Shown piece after piece: positions 34,518 through 42,412 of a stretch of DNA of 60,442 nucleotides (positions are counted from its first letter, which is position 1; every line of letters starts with the position of its first letter). The stretch is from positions 1-60,442 of the forward strand of contig JAEXXM010000031.1 in NCBI GenBank assembly GCA_023405815.1, read 5' to 3'. This DNA comes from Pseudomonadota bacterium (GTDB lineage: Bacteria > Pseudomonadota > Alphaproteobacteria > Rhizobiales > Hyphomicrobiaceae). The notes beneath the pieces are model-generated. The model was not told the origin of the DNA. It did not search any database and saw only the letters and a program-made list of their open reading frames with translations. A program made the position numbers and the translations under genes.

Positions 34518-34886
34518 TTAAGGAGGTGCGGAACGACGCGCCTCGGTCCGCTCACCCTGCAGCCGGGCGTGAAAGTACTCGCCCGCGAGCCTGCAGTCCG
34601 AGATCACCAATCGGTCCCCGGAAAGGGCAAACGCACAGCGTTGCGGCCGTGCGGAGACGAGGTCGAAATGCGCAGGATCGGCGAGAGCCCATTTCCCGGT
34701 CGTGGTCTCGGTATCGCGTAGAACAAACTGCCTCTCTCGATTCAATTCCAGCGTTCCCGACGGTCCGACCCAAGTCCCAAGCAGCGGGTTGAAAAGGTCA
34801 AAGTCCGGGCTATCGCGGACTGGTGTGCTGCAGGCCCCGACGAGGACGGCTGTCCAGATGACGGCAACGTATCGCAAATTGGACAC
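34518..34886 (-). CDS. Small lipoprotein, 122 residues
   Basis: A GTG at 34886 gives MSNLRYVAVIWTAVLVGAC, a lipoprotein signal with a lipobox at LVGAC-S; the longer TTG at 34904 is less fitting. The body folds like a small beta-barrel or META-type fold (LLGTWVGPSGTLELNRE, RQFVLRDTETTTGKWAL, then CAFALSGDRLVISDC), with two Cys likely in a disulfide. Not recognised as a named family. Single on its strand with no clear operon partner; ends 34518. Confidence 0.65.
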   Translation of the reverse strand: MSNLRYVAVIWTAVLVGACSTPVRDSPDFDLFNPLLGTWVGPSGTLELNRERQFVLRDTETTTGKWALADPAHFDLVSARPQRCAFALSGDRLVISDCRLAGEYFHARLQGERTEARRSAPP

Positions 34887-35049
34887 GACCCCGGTCGCGA
34901 GCAAACGAGAACCGCGATGCGCGAGGCAAGCTGATGGGTGGATGTGCCAAGCGCCCCACGCTTCCTTGGAAACTTATTGCCTGCAGCACAAGGCACCGTT
35001 ACGCACAGAATTGCGCGACCAACGAGGCCTCTCTGCTTGCGGCTTGAAT

Positions 35050-35421
35050 CTAATCGGCCACGTGAACAATGCGCCGCGTCACCGGATCGGCGATCACGTG
35101 CCGGTCATTCACGATGGAGTACTGATGCCCGCGCGCTCCGGGTACCTGCGTCACGAGTTCGTGGGGAAGCGGGTGAAGGTGGGCCGAGTGGGGGAGAATC
35201 GCCCCGACCTGCACCTTGAAATCCGAGTGACGCGTGGAGGCGAAACCGTGACTGTGGGCGTGCTGGCGGAGCATATGCCCGTGCGCCGGCGTGAAGGTGA
35301 GCCTGCTGCCATGGGTGGCGGTGTCGTGATCGTCATGCTGGGCAGCGGCCGGAGTGACGCCGACATTTGCGCCAACGAGCAGGCCTAGGACCGCCGTCAT
35401 GCCCAATACCGGTGCTTTCAT
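35050..35421 (-). CDS. Secreted His-rich protein with DUF1236-like end
   Basis: A 123-residue protein, ATG at 35421 after CAAGGGAGACCACT. Signal peptide ends TPAAA; a His-rich stretch follows (QHDDHDTATHGS, HGHMLRQHAHSHGF). The last third (GHQYSIVNDRHVIADPVTRR) matches the DUF1236 repeat found in many Rhizobiales surface proteins. The His-rich part may bind metal. It is divergent from 35666-35824; GTAAC copy e lies in between but points the other way. Confidence 0.8.
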   Translation of the reverse strand: MKAPVLGMTAVLGLLVGANVGVTPAAAQHDDHDTATHGSRLTFTPAHGHMLRQHAHSHGFASTRHSDFKVQVGAILPHSAHLHPLPHELVTQVPGARGHQYSIVNDRHVIADPVTRRIVHVAD

Positions 35422-35518
35422 AGTGGTCTCCCTTGTAGCGCCTTTTCGCCAGAGGTCTCTTCGATCTCTCGATGCTGTAGCGCTGAGATACGTCGAATAT
35501 CGGACCCCATTTCAATCT

Positions 35519-35538
35519 AATTGGTAACGCGCCGTAAC
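35519..35538 (+). promoter_or_regulatory. GTAAC direct-repeat operator, copy e
   Basis: AATTGGTAACGCGCCGTAAC, 128 bases before the 35666 start, the same placement as copy b before its paralog 22152. Confidence 0.7.
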
Positions 35539-35665
35539 AGCTCAGTCGGCAACTCAAGGACTTGGCACAGGTCAACGGCGCCGGCGCCGCGATCTCGCTG
35601 GTTGAGGCGCGTCCGCTCGTATATGACCTCCGGCGCTGGGGATACCTATACATGGAGAAAACACA

Positions 35666-35824
35666 ATGAAGGCACTTCTTGCACTGCTTGCGTTAGGCCT
35701 TGCGGCCGCGTCCACCGCACCGGTGTTGGCACACGATGGTATGGCGCCGACGACAAAAGCCGACTGCGAAAAGATGCCGGACATGCAGTGGGATGCAAAG
35801 ACGGGTACGTGCGTACACAAGTGA
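35666..35824 (+). CDS. Tiny secreted protein, DCEKMPDMQWD family (copy 2)
   Basis: A 52-residue paralog of 22152-22322. The signal peptide is divergent (MKALLALLALGLAAA) but ends in PVLAHD; the mature part KADCEKMPDMQWDAKTGTC then VHK differs at very few positions. The ATG at 35666 follows TGGAGAAAACACA. Conservation of the mature peptide while the signal changes supports a real product. It faces the QGFVCD-family gene 35915-36217, as in the first copy. Confidence 0.75.
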   Translation: MKALLALLALGLAAASTAPVLAHDGMAPTTKADCEKMPDMQWDAKTGTCVHK

Positions 35825-35914
35825 TGCAGCTTGGGCGACGGCTCATACGAGCCGCCGCCCTCTGTCGCTATAGCGGGGGTCACCTAGTCAGACCGCGAAC
35901 GCGCGAGCTGAGCC

Positions 35915-36217
35915 TCAGTCAATACGTTCAACGTCGGCTGCCTTCTTGGGAATGAGACGCACGCGATAGGTCGCGTTCTGACATTTCAAGACCCAAACGG
36001 CTTCATTGGGCTTCGAGCGCTCGCGATCGGCTTCTGCACGCAACGGGCGGTCGCAGACAAATCCCTGCTTGCGGATCTGGGCGGCAATGATGGTCTCCTC
36101 ATTAACGGCCCGCGCCTCGGAAACGCGTGTTGGCATGAGCTCAAGGCTACGGAGGCTCGGGAGCACAATTGTCGCCAAGCCGAGACAGAGCGAGGGAAGC
36201 CCGACAATTTTTGTCAT
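35915..36217 (-). CDS. Secreted protein, QGFVCD family (copy 2)
   Basis: A 100-residue paralog of 22526-22822. Signal peptide MTKIVGLPSLCLGLATIVL; the body IIAAQIRKQGFVCDRPLRAE and NEAVWVLKCQNATYRVRL are almost the same, and the end is VERID. GTAAC operator copy f lies 105 bases upstream. The start follows AGAGGTGCACA. Both copies keep the two Cys. Periplasmic, unknown role. Confidence 0.78.
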   Translation of the reverse strand: MTKIVGLPSLCLGLATIVLPSLRSLELMPTRVSEARAVNEETIIAAQIRKQGFVCDRPLRAEADRERSKPNEAVWVLKCQNATYRVRLIPKKAADVERID

Positions 36218-36321
36218 TGTGCACCTCTAAGGTGCCTGGGGTACGTGCCGCGATGCGGCACTCTCTGCCCCGGCCAAGACTTCAACCCAACTCTACAGCA
36301 TACAGCTCAAGCTGCCGTCCG

Positions 36322-36342
36322 CTTACAGACTGTTACCAAATT
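36322..36342 (-). promoter_or_regulatory. GTAAC direct-repeat operator, copy f
   Basis: Minus strand AATTTGGTAACAGTCTGTAAG, one mismatch in the second half-site, 105 bases before the 36217 start. Confidence 0.65.
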
Positions 36343-36601
36343 TTGGTCCGCCAACTGCTCGACTTCGCGGGACACCGTCTCGATGTAAACACGGTGAACA
36401 ACGAGAGCACGTGCGAGGTGCCGACGAAGACGATCGATTTGCGATCTCATCTCTCTTGGTTCCTGCAAGAGCGGCTCTGATCTGAGCGGCGGGGCCCGGA
36501 AACCAAGCCGGCGTTGTGCGTTGCACGATCACCGCGAGGAGAACGCAACTGGGGCGTCACCCGTTGGCTTCACTCAACCCGCTCTCCCAAGGAGAAAAGC
36601 C

Positions 36602-36925
36602 ATGTTACGCTATTTGACACAGTTCGCCTGTGGCGCTGCCGCGCTGGTCTTCATGGTCGTCGGCGCGCAAGCCATCCCTGCGCCGAAGCCTGCCGGCATT
36701 GCTGAAGCCTCAGCTGTGGATACGGTGCATTACCGTCGCCATCGACACCACCGGCGCTATTACCGGCACTACTACGGGTATTACCCGGGCTACTATTATT
36801 TGTATCCCTACTTTGGACATCGCCATCACCCGCACTTTGCTTTCCATGGTCACCACGGGTTCCATGGATTCCACGGTTTCCATGGGGGCCATGGTGGTCA
36901 TGGGGGCCACGGAGGTCATCACTGA
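36602..36925 (+). CDS. Secreted His/Gly/Tyr-rich protein
   Basis: A 107-residue protein, ATG at 36602 after CAAGGAGAAAAGCC. Signal peptide with core ACGAAALVFMVVGAQA; the mature part has a basic His/Tyr block (RRHRHHRRYYRHYYGYYPGY) and a tail of short repeats, HGFHGFHGFHGGHGGHGG. Such tails bind nickel, zinc or copper in other proteins. The broken gene at 23528-23805 has a comparable layout. The minus frame over the repeat gives a Met/Val-rich shadow. Confidence 0.75.
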   Translation: MLRYLTQFACGAAALVFMVVGAQAIPAPKPAGIAEASAVDTVHYRRHRHHRRYYRHYYGYYPGYYYLYPYFGHRHHPHFAFHGHHGFHGFHGFHGGHGGHGGHGGHH

Positions 36926-36974
36926 CGACTGCCTCACCGGTTGATGCTAGCGTGTTCGGCCGTGAGCCAACGAG

Positions 36975-37202
36975 GTGGAAATTCTGGCGCAGCTTGGTCG
37001 AAAAACGGGTCAAGCCCAGATGGTGCGCAACGGCGAGCAGGTCTTTTGCCTCGTGCTCGCCACCTGGCGTAACGATTGCAATCGGGTGCGCCCGCATTCG
37101 GCGCTCGCCAACCGAATGCCGGAGGAGTTTCGAGATCACCATTTGGCCCTTGCCGCGACGACCGGCCCGGGCCAAACCTTCGACCGAGGACTCTACTTCT
37201 GA
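36975..37202 (+). pseudogene. IS3-family transposase, carboxy-terminal fragment
   Basis: The frame ends WRNDCNRVRPHSALANRMPE then ALAATTGPGQTFDRGLYF, matching the end of an integrase-type IS3 transposase (the conserved W-x-x-x-Y/C-N-x-x-R-P-H-S motif). Only about 75 residues remain and the catalytic DDE is missing, so it is a remnant. Confidence 0.75.
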
Positions 37203-37365
37203 TGGGAGGAAAGAAGGGTCTGAGGTCAGTGGCACCAAGACCTCGAGGTTGGGAAAACGCTTCGAGTTCCGTGTGAGTAGCATACGTTCCGACGCGCCTT
37301 AGCAGAGATCGCCTGACGTGTGTGGATCCGGCAATGGCGCGGGCGGTCCTGAAGCGATTGGGACA

Positions 37366-38340
37366 TCAGAACTCGTAGCCCACCATGGTGCGAACCAGAC
37401 GGTCCTCGCTCACGTCCGTCAACCCGGCTGCAACGCCCACCATCAGGTGGAGTCCACTCTCAAAATGCGTCAACACATTCACGCCTGCGTAGTGCGCCGT
37501 GACGTCGGGATCGAGCGTGAGGCCGAGGATGGAGTCTCCCGCGGCACCGAACATCTCAAATCCGAGCTGCACGTGAGAGACCGTGAACGGATCCGGCTCC
37601 CCACTTCCAAGTAAGTGATTGGCGTGTTCCGCCGGGCCACCATGACCTGGGCTGCCTTTGCCACTTGAGGTGCCGCGATGGCCCTTGTGTTGACCTCCTT
37701 CGCCGCCGCTGGAGTAAAGAAGATAATTGAGGCCGAAGGCGTAGCCGAACGCGGTATCTCCGGTGCGCGTATCGGTTTCATTGATCCAGTCGAAAGCCAC
37801 GTTGAGCCTGTCGGTAACGTCCTGACCTAGGATCAGACGTGTCTCGAAGATGCGCTCATCCTTTTCTGGGCCGGCGGGCTCGGGCGTATCCGTGCGTCCA
37901 CTGACCTCCATCAGGTACTTCGTCTCTGGCTTCAGGCTTTCGTATTCCGTGTATATTACTGGATTGAGGAATGCCCCATAGGGGAGTAGTCGGAACCGGT
38001 TCTCCAGCCGCCAACCTGTGTTGACGAAGTCGTCACCGTCGGTCTGCTGGCCTTCGGCCATGAACTCAAAGGCCCACCAGTCGGTGACGCCGTACTCGAA
38101 TTCGATCATCGTTGCTTTGTAGGCGGGCTCCCCCTCGACGTCGGTCGAGAGGTCGGTCATGACCATAAACGCCGCCGTGCCCTTTGGTTCGGTGTGGTGG
38201 TTGTAAAGGACGAAGTTAGCTCCATTCCCTGCCGAGCCCGGCGTGCTGAACGCCAGCGTTGCGCCAACGGCAATGACAGCCACCTGCGATTGGACAAAAG
38301 CCGCGCGACCAACCGGCCGCGTACAGATTACGCTACGCAT
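37366..38340 (-). CDS. Outer-membrane beta-barrel protein, 324 residues
   Basis: The ATG at 38340 follows TTGGGGGATTATC. After a signal peptide ending GSAG the protein runs in barrel strands (NFVLYNHHTEPKGTAAFM; MIEFEYGVTDWWAFEFMAEG) and ends VRTMVGYEF, with terminal Phe. A Gly/His loop near residues 215-245 (GGEGGQHKGHRGTSSGKG) could bind metal at the cell surface. It resembles the partial barrel gene at 1-647. GTAAC operator copy g lies 173 bases upstream and points at it. Substrate unknown. Confidence 0.8.
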   Translation of the reverse strand: MRSVICTRPVGRAAFVQSQVAVIAVGATLAFSTPGSAGNGANFVLYNHHTEPKGTAAFMVMTDLSTDVEGEPAYKATMIEFEYGVTDWWAFEFMAEGQQTDGDDFVNTGWRLENRFRLLPYGAFLNPVIYTEYESLKPETKYLMEVSGRTDTPEPAGPEKDERIFETRLILGQDVTDRLNVAFDWINETDTRTGDTAFGYAFGLNYLLYSSGGEGGQHKGHRGTSSGKGSPGHGGPAEHANHLLGSGEPDPFTVSHVQLGFEMFGAAGDSILGLTLDPDVTAHYAGVNVLTHFESGLHLMVGVAAGLTDVSEDRLVRTMVGYEF

Positions 38341-38735
38341 GATAATCCCCCAACGCGACGCCTACATGGCCGCACAGCGGCCCCGCAACCTCAGCGCTAA
38401 CCTAGTTCAAACATGACTGTGAGTGTCAACAAATCTGACGATCTCTAAAATTGTATTAGTTCAAACGATGCCAAATTTTTCCATTTGGATCTGAGGGGAG
38501 CTGATGTCGGACGTTACACACTGTTACCAAATCATTCGCTCACCACTCCTCCGTCCACCGTTCATCGCTTTGCGCGTCGCGTGGTTGCCATGGCCAAATT
38601 CTCGGAGGACGCGATTTCGGCTTCCGCATGCGCCGGCCGCTGCCGCGCGCCCCCAGGGTGCATTACCAGCTTTGTGGCCAATAGAGTTACATCGGGCGGC
38701 CGCCGCTATTATGTTTGAGCTTTGGGCTACTCCCC
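38341..38735. promoter_or_regulatory. Divergent control region with operator copy g
   Basis: Between the barrel gene (minus) and the TPR-type gene (plus). AT-rich near 38410-38485. Contains the operator. Short frames here are not credible genes. Confidence 0.5.
38513..38532 (-). promoter_or_regulatory. GTAAC direct-repeat operator, copy g
   Basis: Minus strand ATTTGGTAACAGTGTGTAAC, perfect consensus, 173 bases before the 38340 start. Confidence 0.7.
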
Positions 38736-39956
38736 ATGGCCAATGTGCGAGCAAGCTTGCTAGCCGGAACTCTGGTCTTGATTGCGTCGGAGTGGGCGAC
38801 GCCTGCGTGCGCGCATGGTGTTGACCGCGTTCGGCGCGAGCTGACAGACCAAGGATTCGAGCAGCTCGAGTTCCAAAGGAGCAAGCCCCCGTTCAAGCTC
38901 GATGCCTGCCGCGACGGCCAGCGGTACCACCTGCACGTCGACTACTACGGCAAGATCACGGAAAAGACCGCGATTGGGCCGTGCGGCGAAAGTGGGGCGT
39001 CGCCACAAAACGCGACCGCGCCGCAGGGAGCTGCGCCCACGCCCGGCGCCTCCAAGGACACCAGCCGGTGTGCAGATACGGCCAACGCGGAAGCGGCCAT
39101 CTCCGCTTGCACCCGCCTTTACGAGAGCCGCGAACTGGATTCCCAAACCAAGGCGACGGCGGTCGGCAATCGCGGAGCGGCGCGCAAGCTCTTGGGGCAA
39201 TACGAGCAAGCCATCGAGGATTTCACCCTCGCTTTAGCCCTCGACCCAACCAATCCGCAGCACTACTGCCGGCGAGGCGAAGTCCTGTGGCGACACCAAA
39301 AGTACCAGGATGCGATCGCCGACTACACAAGCGCGCTGCAAAAGCAATCCAACTCCGTCTGCGCTTTGCGCGGCCGCGCCCTGGCCCACCTGGGCAACGG
39401 CAATGCGCAACAGGCGCTCGCCGATGCCAATGAGGCCTTGCGCCTTGAGCCCAATAGCACCGACTTGCTCCTCCTGCGTGCTCGCGCCAGCCATGCAGCC
39501 CAATCCTATGATGCGGCCATCGACGGCTTTTCGCAGGTCCTCGACTCCCCGGCGCAGCAAACCTTTCTCCCCAGCGAGCGCGCCGTTATGCTCAGCGAGC
39601 GGGCGCGAGCCTACTTGGAGAAGGGCCGCGCCGCCGAGGCCAAGACCGACGCAGATGCAGCATCAAAGCTCGCTGCAAACAATGCCTTTGTCATCGCGGT
39701 TACAGGCCTGGTCGCGGAGAAGGAGGGCCGCAATCAGGAGGCCGCGACGCACTTCAAACGCGCCCTGTCGATCCAGCCCGATATCGAGATTGCCCAACGC
39801 GGCCTTGCGAGGCTGAACCGAACTGAAGGTGCACCCGCCGAAGAGCCAACGGGCACGTCGACAGCCGTGAAGGAAGCGCCAAAGGCGCCTGCAAAAGAGC
39901 TATGTTCCCGGTATTTTGCGAACATTGGAAAAACGGTCCAAGTGCCATGTGAGTAG
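38736..39956 (+). CDS. Secreted TPR protein with paired terminal motifs
   Basis: About 406 residues. After a signal peptide (cleavage near PACA-HG) comes a 60-residue N-terminal domain (RVRRELTDQGFEQLEFQRSK, then DGQRYHLHVDYYGKI) that resembles a PepSY-type fold in length. A linker and about six TPR-like repeats follow (GQYEQAIEDFTLALALDP; YQDAIADYTSALQK). The end is ELCSRYFANIGKTVQVPCE. The same N- and C-terminal motifs without the TPR block make up the gene at 40194-40637. Periplasmic; perhaps a scaffold. The start at 38736 is preferred to the TTG at 38715. Confidence 0.8.
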   Translation: MANVRASLLAGTLVLIASEWATPACAHGVDRVRRELTDQGFEQLEFQRSKPPFKLDACRDGQRYHLHVDYYGKITEKTAIGPCGESGASPQNATAPQGAAPTPGASKDTSRCADTANAEAAISACTRLYESRELDSQTKATAVGNRGAARKLLGQYEQAIEDFTLALALDPTNPQHYCRRGEVLWRHQKYQDAIADYTSALQKQSNSVCALRGRALAHLGNGNAQQALADANEALRLEPNSTDLLLLRARASHAAQSYDAAIDGFSQVLDSPAQQTFLPSERAVMLSERARAYLEKGRAAEAKTDADAASKLAANNAFVIAVTGLVAEKEGRNQEAATHFKRALSIQPDIEIAQRGLARLNRTEGAPAEEPTGTSTAVKEAPKAPAKELCSRYFANIGKTVQVPCE

Positions 39957-40193
39957 CGGACGCTCCGAGACCGGCATTCAGCAAGGGACGCGCCAACACA
40001 CTAAGCGCCGATGGTAAACAAGGCGCGTGCTCGGAGCCCGCAGGCGCGCAGAGGCGAGATCTGGCCGGCCGGCCATGCAATTTCAGTCAGGAAAGCCGGT
40101 CCACGTCACTGGCCATCTCTGGTCGCAGCGCTTTCGAAGGTTCCCCTCGCTACAGTAACATCTGCCCGCCGGTGCCATTAATGGGTGTGGCCC

Positions 40194-40637
40194 ATGGCTT
40201 ATACGCGAGTAAGTTTGATTGCCGGAGCATTAGTACTCGCCGCATGGGGCTGGGGCGCTTCTGCGTACGCGCACGGTGTTGAGCGCGTTCGCCGCGAGCT
40301 GACCGAACAAGGCTTTGAGCAGCTCGAGTTCCAGAGGACCAAGCCCCCGTTCAAGCTCGACGCTCGCCGCGACGGTCAGCGCTATCACCTGCACGTCGAC
40401 TCTTACGGCAAGCTCTCCGAGCAGACACTTCTCGGCCCCTGTGATGGGGAAGAGGCACGAGCCCGTGCGGACGCGCCGACCATAGAGGCTAAGCCAGCGG
40501 ATCTGCCCAAACCGACACCGCCAGCGACCGCGCCGGCCCGTAGCGGCACGAAGTCTACGCCCAAGTCATCGAGCCAGGAGCTTTGTTCGAGGTACCTTGC
40601 GGAGATCGGCAAGACGCTCCAAGTCCCATGTGAGTAG
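40194..40637 (+). CDS. Secreted protein with the paired terminal motifs, no TPR block
   Basis: About 147 residues, paralog of 38736-39956 with the repeats removed. Signal peptide ends SAYA-HG; the N-terminal domain RVRRELTEQGFEQLEFQRTK and DGQRYHLHVDSYGKL is nearly the same, followed by a Pro/Ala linker (PADLPKPTPPATAPA) and the end ELCSRYLAEIGKTLQVPCE. Two Cys in the tail could form a disulfide. The nucleotide context of the two starts is alike (CCCATGGC), confirming duplication. Function unknown. Confidence 0.78.
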   Translation: MAYTRVSLIAGALVLAAWGWGASAYAHGVERVRRELTEQGFEQLEFQRTKPPFKLDARRDGQRYHLHVDSYGKLSEQTLLGPCDGEEARARADAPTIEAKPADLPKPTPPATAPARSGTKSTPKSSSQELCSRYLAEIGKTLQVPCE

Positions 40638-40720
40638 TGGACAGCACAATCGTTCTCAAGCCTGAATGGCTGTGACGGGTCCCACACCGATGAGGTGATC
40701 ACGGATCGGAGGAGGCAGGC

Positions 40721-40908
40721 ATGCAGGTGGTCACCACCATCGGTCGCGAAGCAGGTCCACGGCGTCGATGCGCAGGGGGATGGGGATCCGCCAGCAGCTC
40801 AAGCGGGATCGCGTGTTGCCTTTCTTCAAGAAGCTGCCGCCATCCATCGTCGTTATCGAGGCCTGCGCCTCATCGCACCGCTGGGCACGCGAGCCAATGG
40901 TCTGTTAA
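40721..40908 (+). pseudogene. IS110-type transposase, amino-terminal fragment
   Basis: In pieces that need frame changes, the strand reads QVHGVDAQGDG and then IRQQLKRDRVLPFFKKLPPS, VVIEACASSHRWAREP, matching the first 70-80 residues of IS110 transposases (KxVxQVHGVDxxG, FFxKLPPC, EACxxAHxWAR). Active-site region incomplete; ends in a stop at 40906. Confidence 0.7.
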
Positions 40909-40921
40909 GTTGCTTCAGCGC

Positions 40922-41240
40922 TTAGCGTACGTCGATGGTGTGCACCGAGAGCCTGCTCAAGCTCAGCGAGAACCAAGTGAAGATGACAACGTCAATGAGC
41001 GTTGCCATCGTCGCCTGTACCATGACGATCATCTGAAAGATCGAGAGCCAATTTGCGCCTCGCGTCCAGTCGACGAAGGCATAAGCCACGACAAAGGGGG
41101 GTAGGAGCGAGATCAAGATTTCGATCATGGCGCGCATGACGCCGCTGCGTGGCTGCGCAGGACGACACGCGCCTGCAGCGCTAAGTAGAGAAGAAGAGCA
41201 ATGACGCCGTCCCAGGTGGCCACATAGCGGTGTCGACCGT
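40922..41240 (-). pseudogene. Frame-shifted copy of the membrane protein 41914-42369
   Basis: The last two-thirds (QPRSGVMRAMIEILISLLPP to the end SLSRLSVHTIDVR) match the intact paralog, and the earlier helix (VIALLLYLALQARVVL) sits in another frame. At least one frameshift near 41150 breaks it, and the start is lost. Confidence 0.75.
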
Positions 41241-41775
41241 CTGCAGCTTTGGCGAATGCCTTTCGAGGTGCCATTTGTAAGTGGCGCCTCGACTTGAAGG
41301 CAGTGATCATTCGCGTCTTTTCTACTGGTGATCGTGCCTGCTGCCTTTTTTTGGGGGCGGGCTCTGCGAGTATTTCTTTGCACCGTGCATGCGTCAAATT
41401 CATCGCGCTCGGTCCTTGGCCCTTATCCTGTGAGTGCTCATGGCGTTGCTTGGTCCCTATCTGTTTTTCCATCTCCTCGCATTTTGCACGTTGCTGTGGC
41501 CGCGAACGCGCTATGACTCCTCGCTGCCATGATGGCTAACGCAGCTGGGCCGATGATCGGACTTTTAATGGGCACAAGTCTCATTCAACTTCTCCTTTTC
41601 CGCTCCAATTAGCAGTTCCGTATTTGCGCGATGGATCGTCTTCGCAGCAAACCGTGACGCTATTCGGCATCAAATGAGGGTAGCTATGGCTTCCCACCTG
41701 CGTCCCGCGCGGATAGTCCCCACAACGGGTTGTTTTCGGCTGTGGAAAAAGTCACTGGCAAAACGACGGGGGCAC
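41241..41775. other. Region without a supported gene
   Basis: Several frames overlap (plus 41249-41539; minus to 41472) with poor composition. Local AT-richness about 41540-41660 could be promoter-like. No feature recognised. Confidence 0.45.
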
Positions 41776-41892
41776 CTATCTGAAGAACACGTACTTGATC
41801 AGCGCGGCAATGATGAGCACCAGAATCAGGAGCCCAATCCAGCTTCCTATTCCCATCCCCCATATCATCCAGCCGTCGGCCATGTCATGCAT
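41776..41892 (-). CDS. One-helix membrane miniprotein, 38 residues
   Basis: ATG at 41892 with GAGGCG upstream; sequence MHDMADGWMIWGMGIGSWIG followed by a strongly hydrophobic helix (LLILVLIIAALIKYVFF). It looks like the short Trp/Met/Gly-starting membrane peptides that accompany copper and SHOCT-type genes. It is the last gene of the minus-strand operon, 21 bases after 41914-42369. Confidence 0.6.
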   Translation of the reverse strand: MHDMADGWMIWGMGIGSWIGLLILVLIIAALIKYVFFR

Positions 41893-41913
41893 GAAGCGCG
41901 CCTCAAACTCGGG

Positions 41914-42369
41914 TTAGCGTATGTCTAGGGTATGCACCGAGAGCCTGCTCAAGCTCATCGAGAACCAAGTGAAAATCACCACGTCGATCAGCGATGCCAG
42001 CGTCGCCTGCACCATGACGATCACCTGAAAGACTGACAGCGGATTCGCCCCACGCATCCAGTCGATGAAGGCGTAGACGACGACAAAGAGGGGCAAGAGC
42101 GAGATCAAGATCTCGATCATCGCGTGCATGACGCCGCTGCGCGGCTGCGCCAGCACGGCACGCGCCTGCAGCGCGACGTAGAGGAGGGCAATGATGCCGA
42201 CGCATGAGACGTGCCACATGGCCGCGTCGACCGTCTGCAGCTGTGGGGAGTGCCCCCACCAAAGCACATAGAGGAGCAACCCGGAGAGGACGATGGGTGC
42301 TCCGTGGTTGAAAAGAAAGGCCGCAATTCCACGCCCGATTGGCGTCGTGCTGGCTTCGGGTATTGTCAT
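41914..42369 (-). CDS. Four-helix membrane protein, uncharacterised
   Basis: A 151-residue inner-membrane protein with four hydrophobic segments (IVLSGLLLYVLWW; VGIIALLYVALQARAVL; MIEILISLLPLFVVVYAFI; FQVIVMVQATLASLIDVVIF). GGGAGG lies before the ATG at 42369. No family recognised. It follows ftsH closely and is probably in its operon. A frame-shifted copy lies at 40922-41240, showing that this gene was duplicated and one copy lost. Confidence 0.75.
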   Translation of the reverse strand: MTIPEASTTPIGRGIAAFLFNHGAPIVLSGLLLYVLWWGHSPQLQTVDAAMWHVSCVGIIALLYVALQARAVLAQPRSGVMHAMIEILISLLPLFVVVYAFIDWMRGANPLSVFQVIVMVQATLASLIDVVIFTWFSMSLSRLSVHTLDIR

Positions 42370-42412
42370 CGGCCACCTCCCGCTTGCGTAGGGCGCTCGG
42401 CATTGATTGTGG

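Noticed and set aside
36840..36925. Tandem repeat as a CRISPR array
   Set aside because: Repeats are contiguous codons of a His/Gly-rich protein with no spacers.
40140..40165. Possible ninth GTAAC operator (CTACAGTAACATC)
   Set aside because: Only one half-site; the second GTAAC and the ATTTG element are missing.
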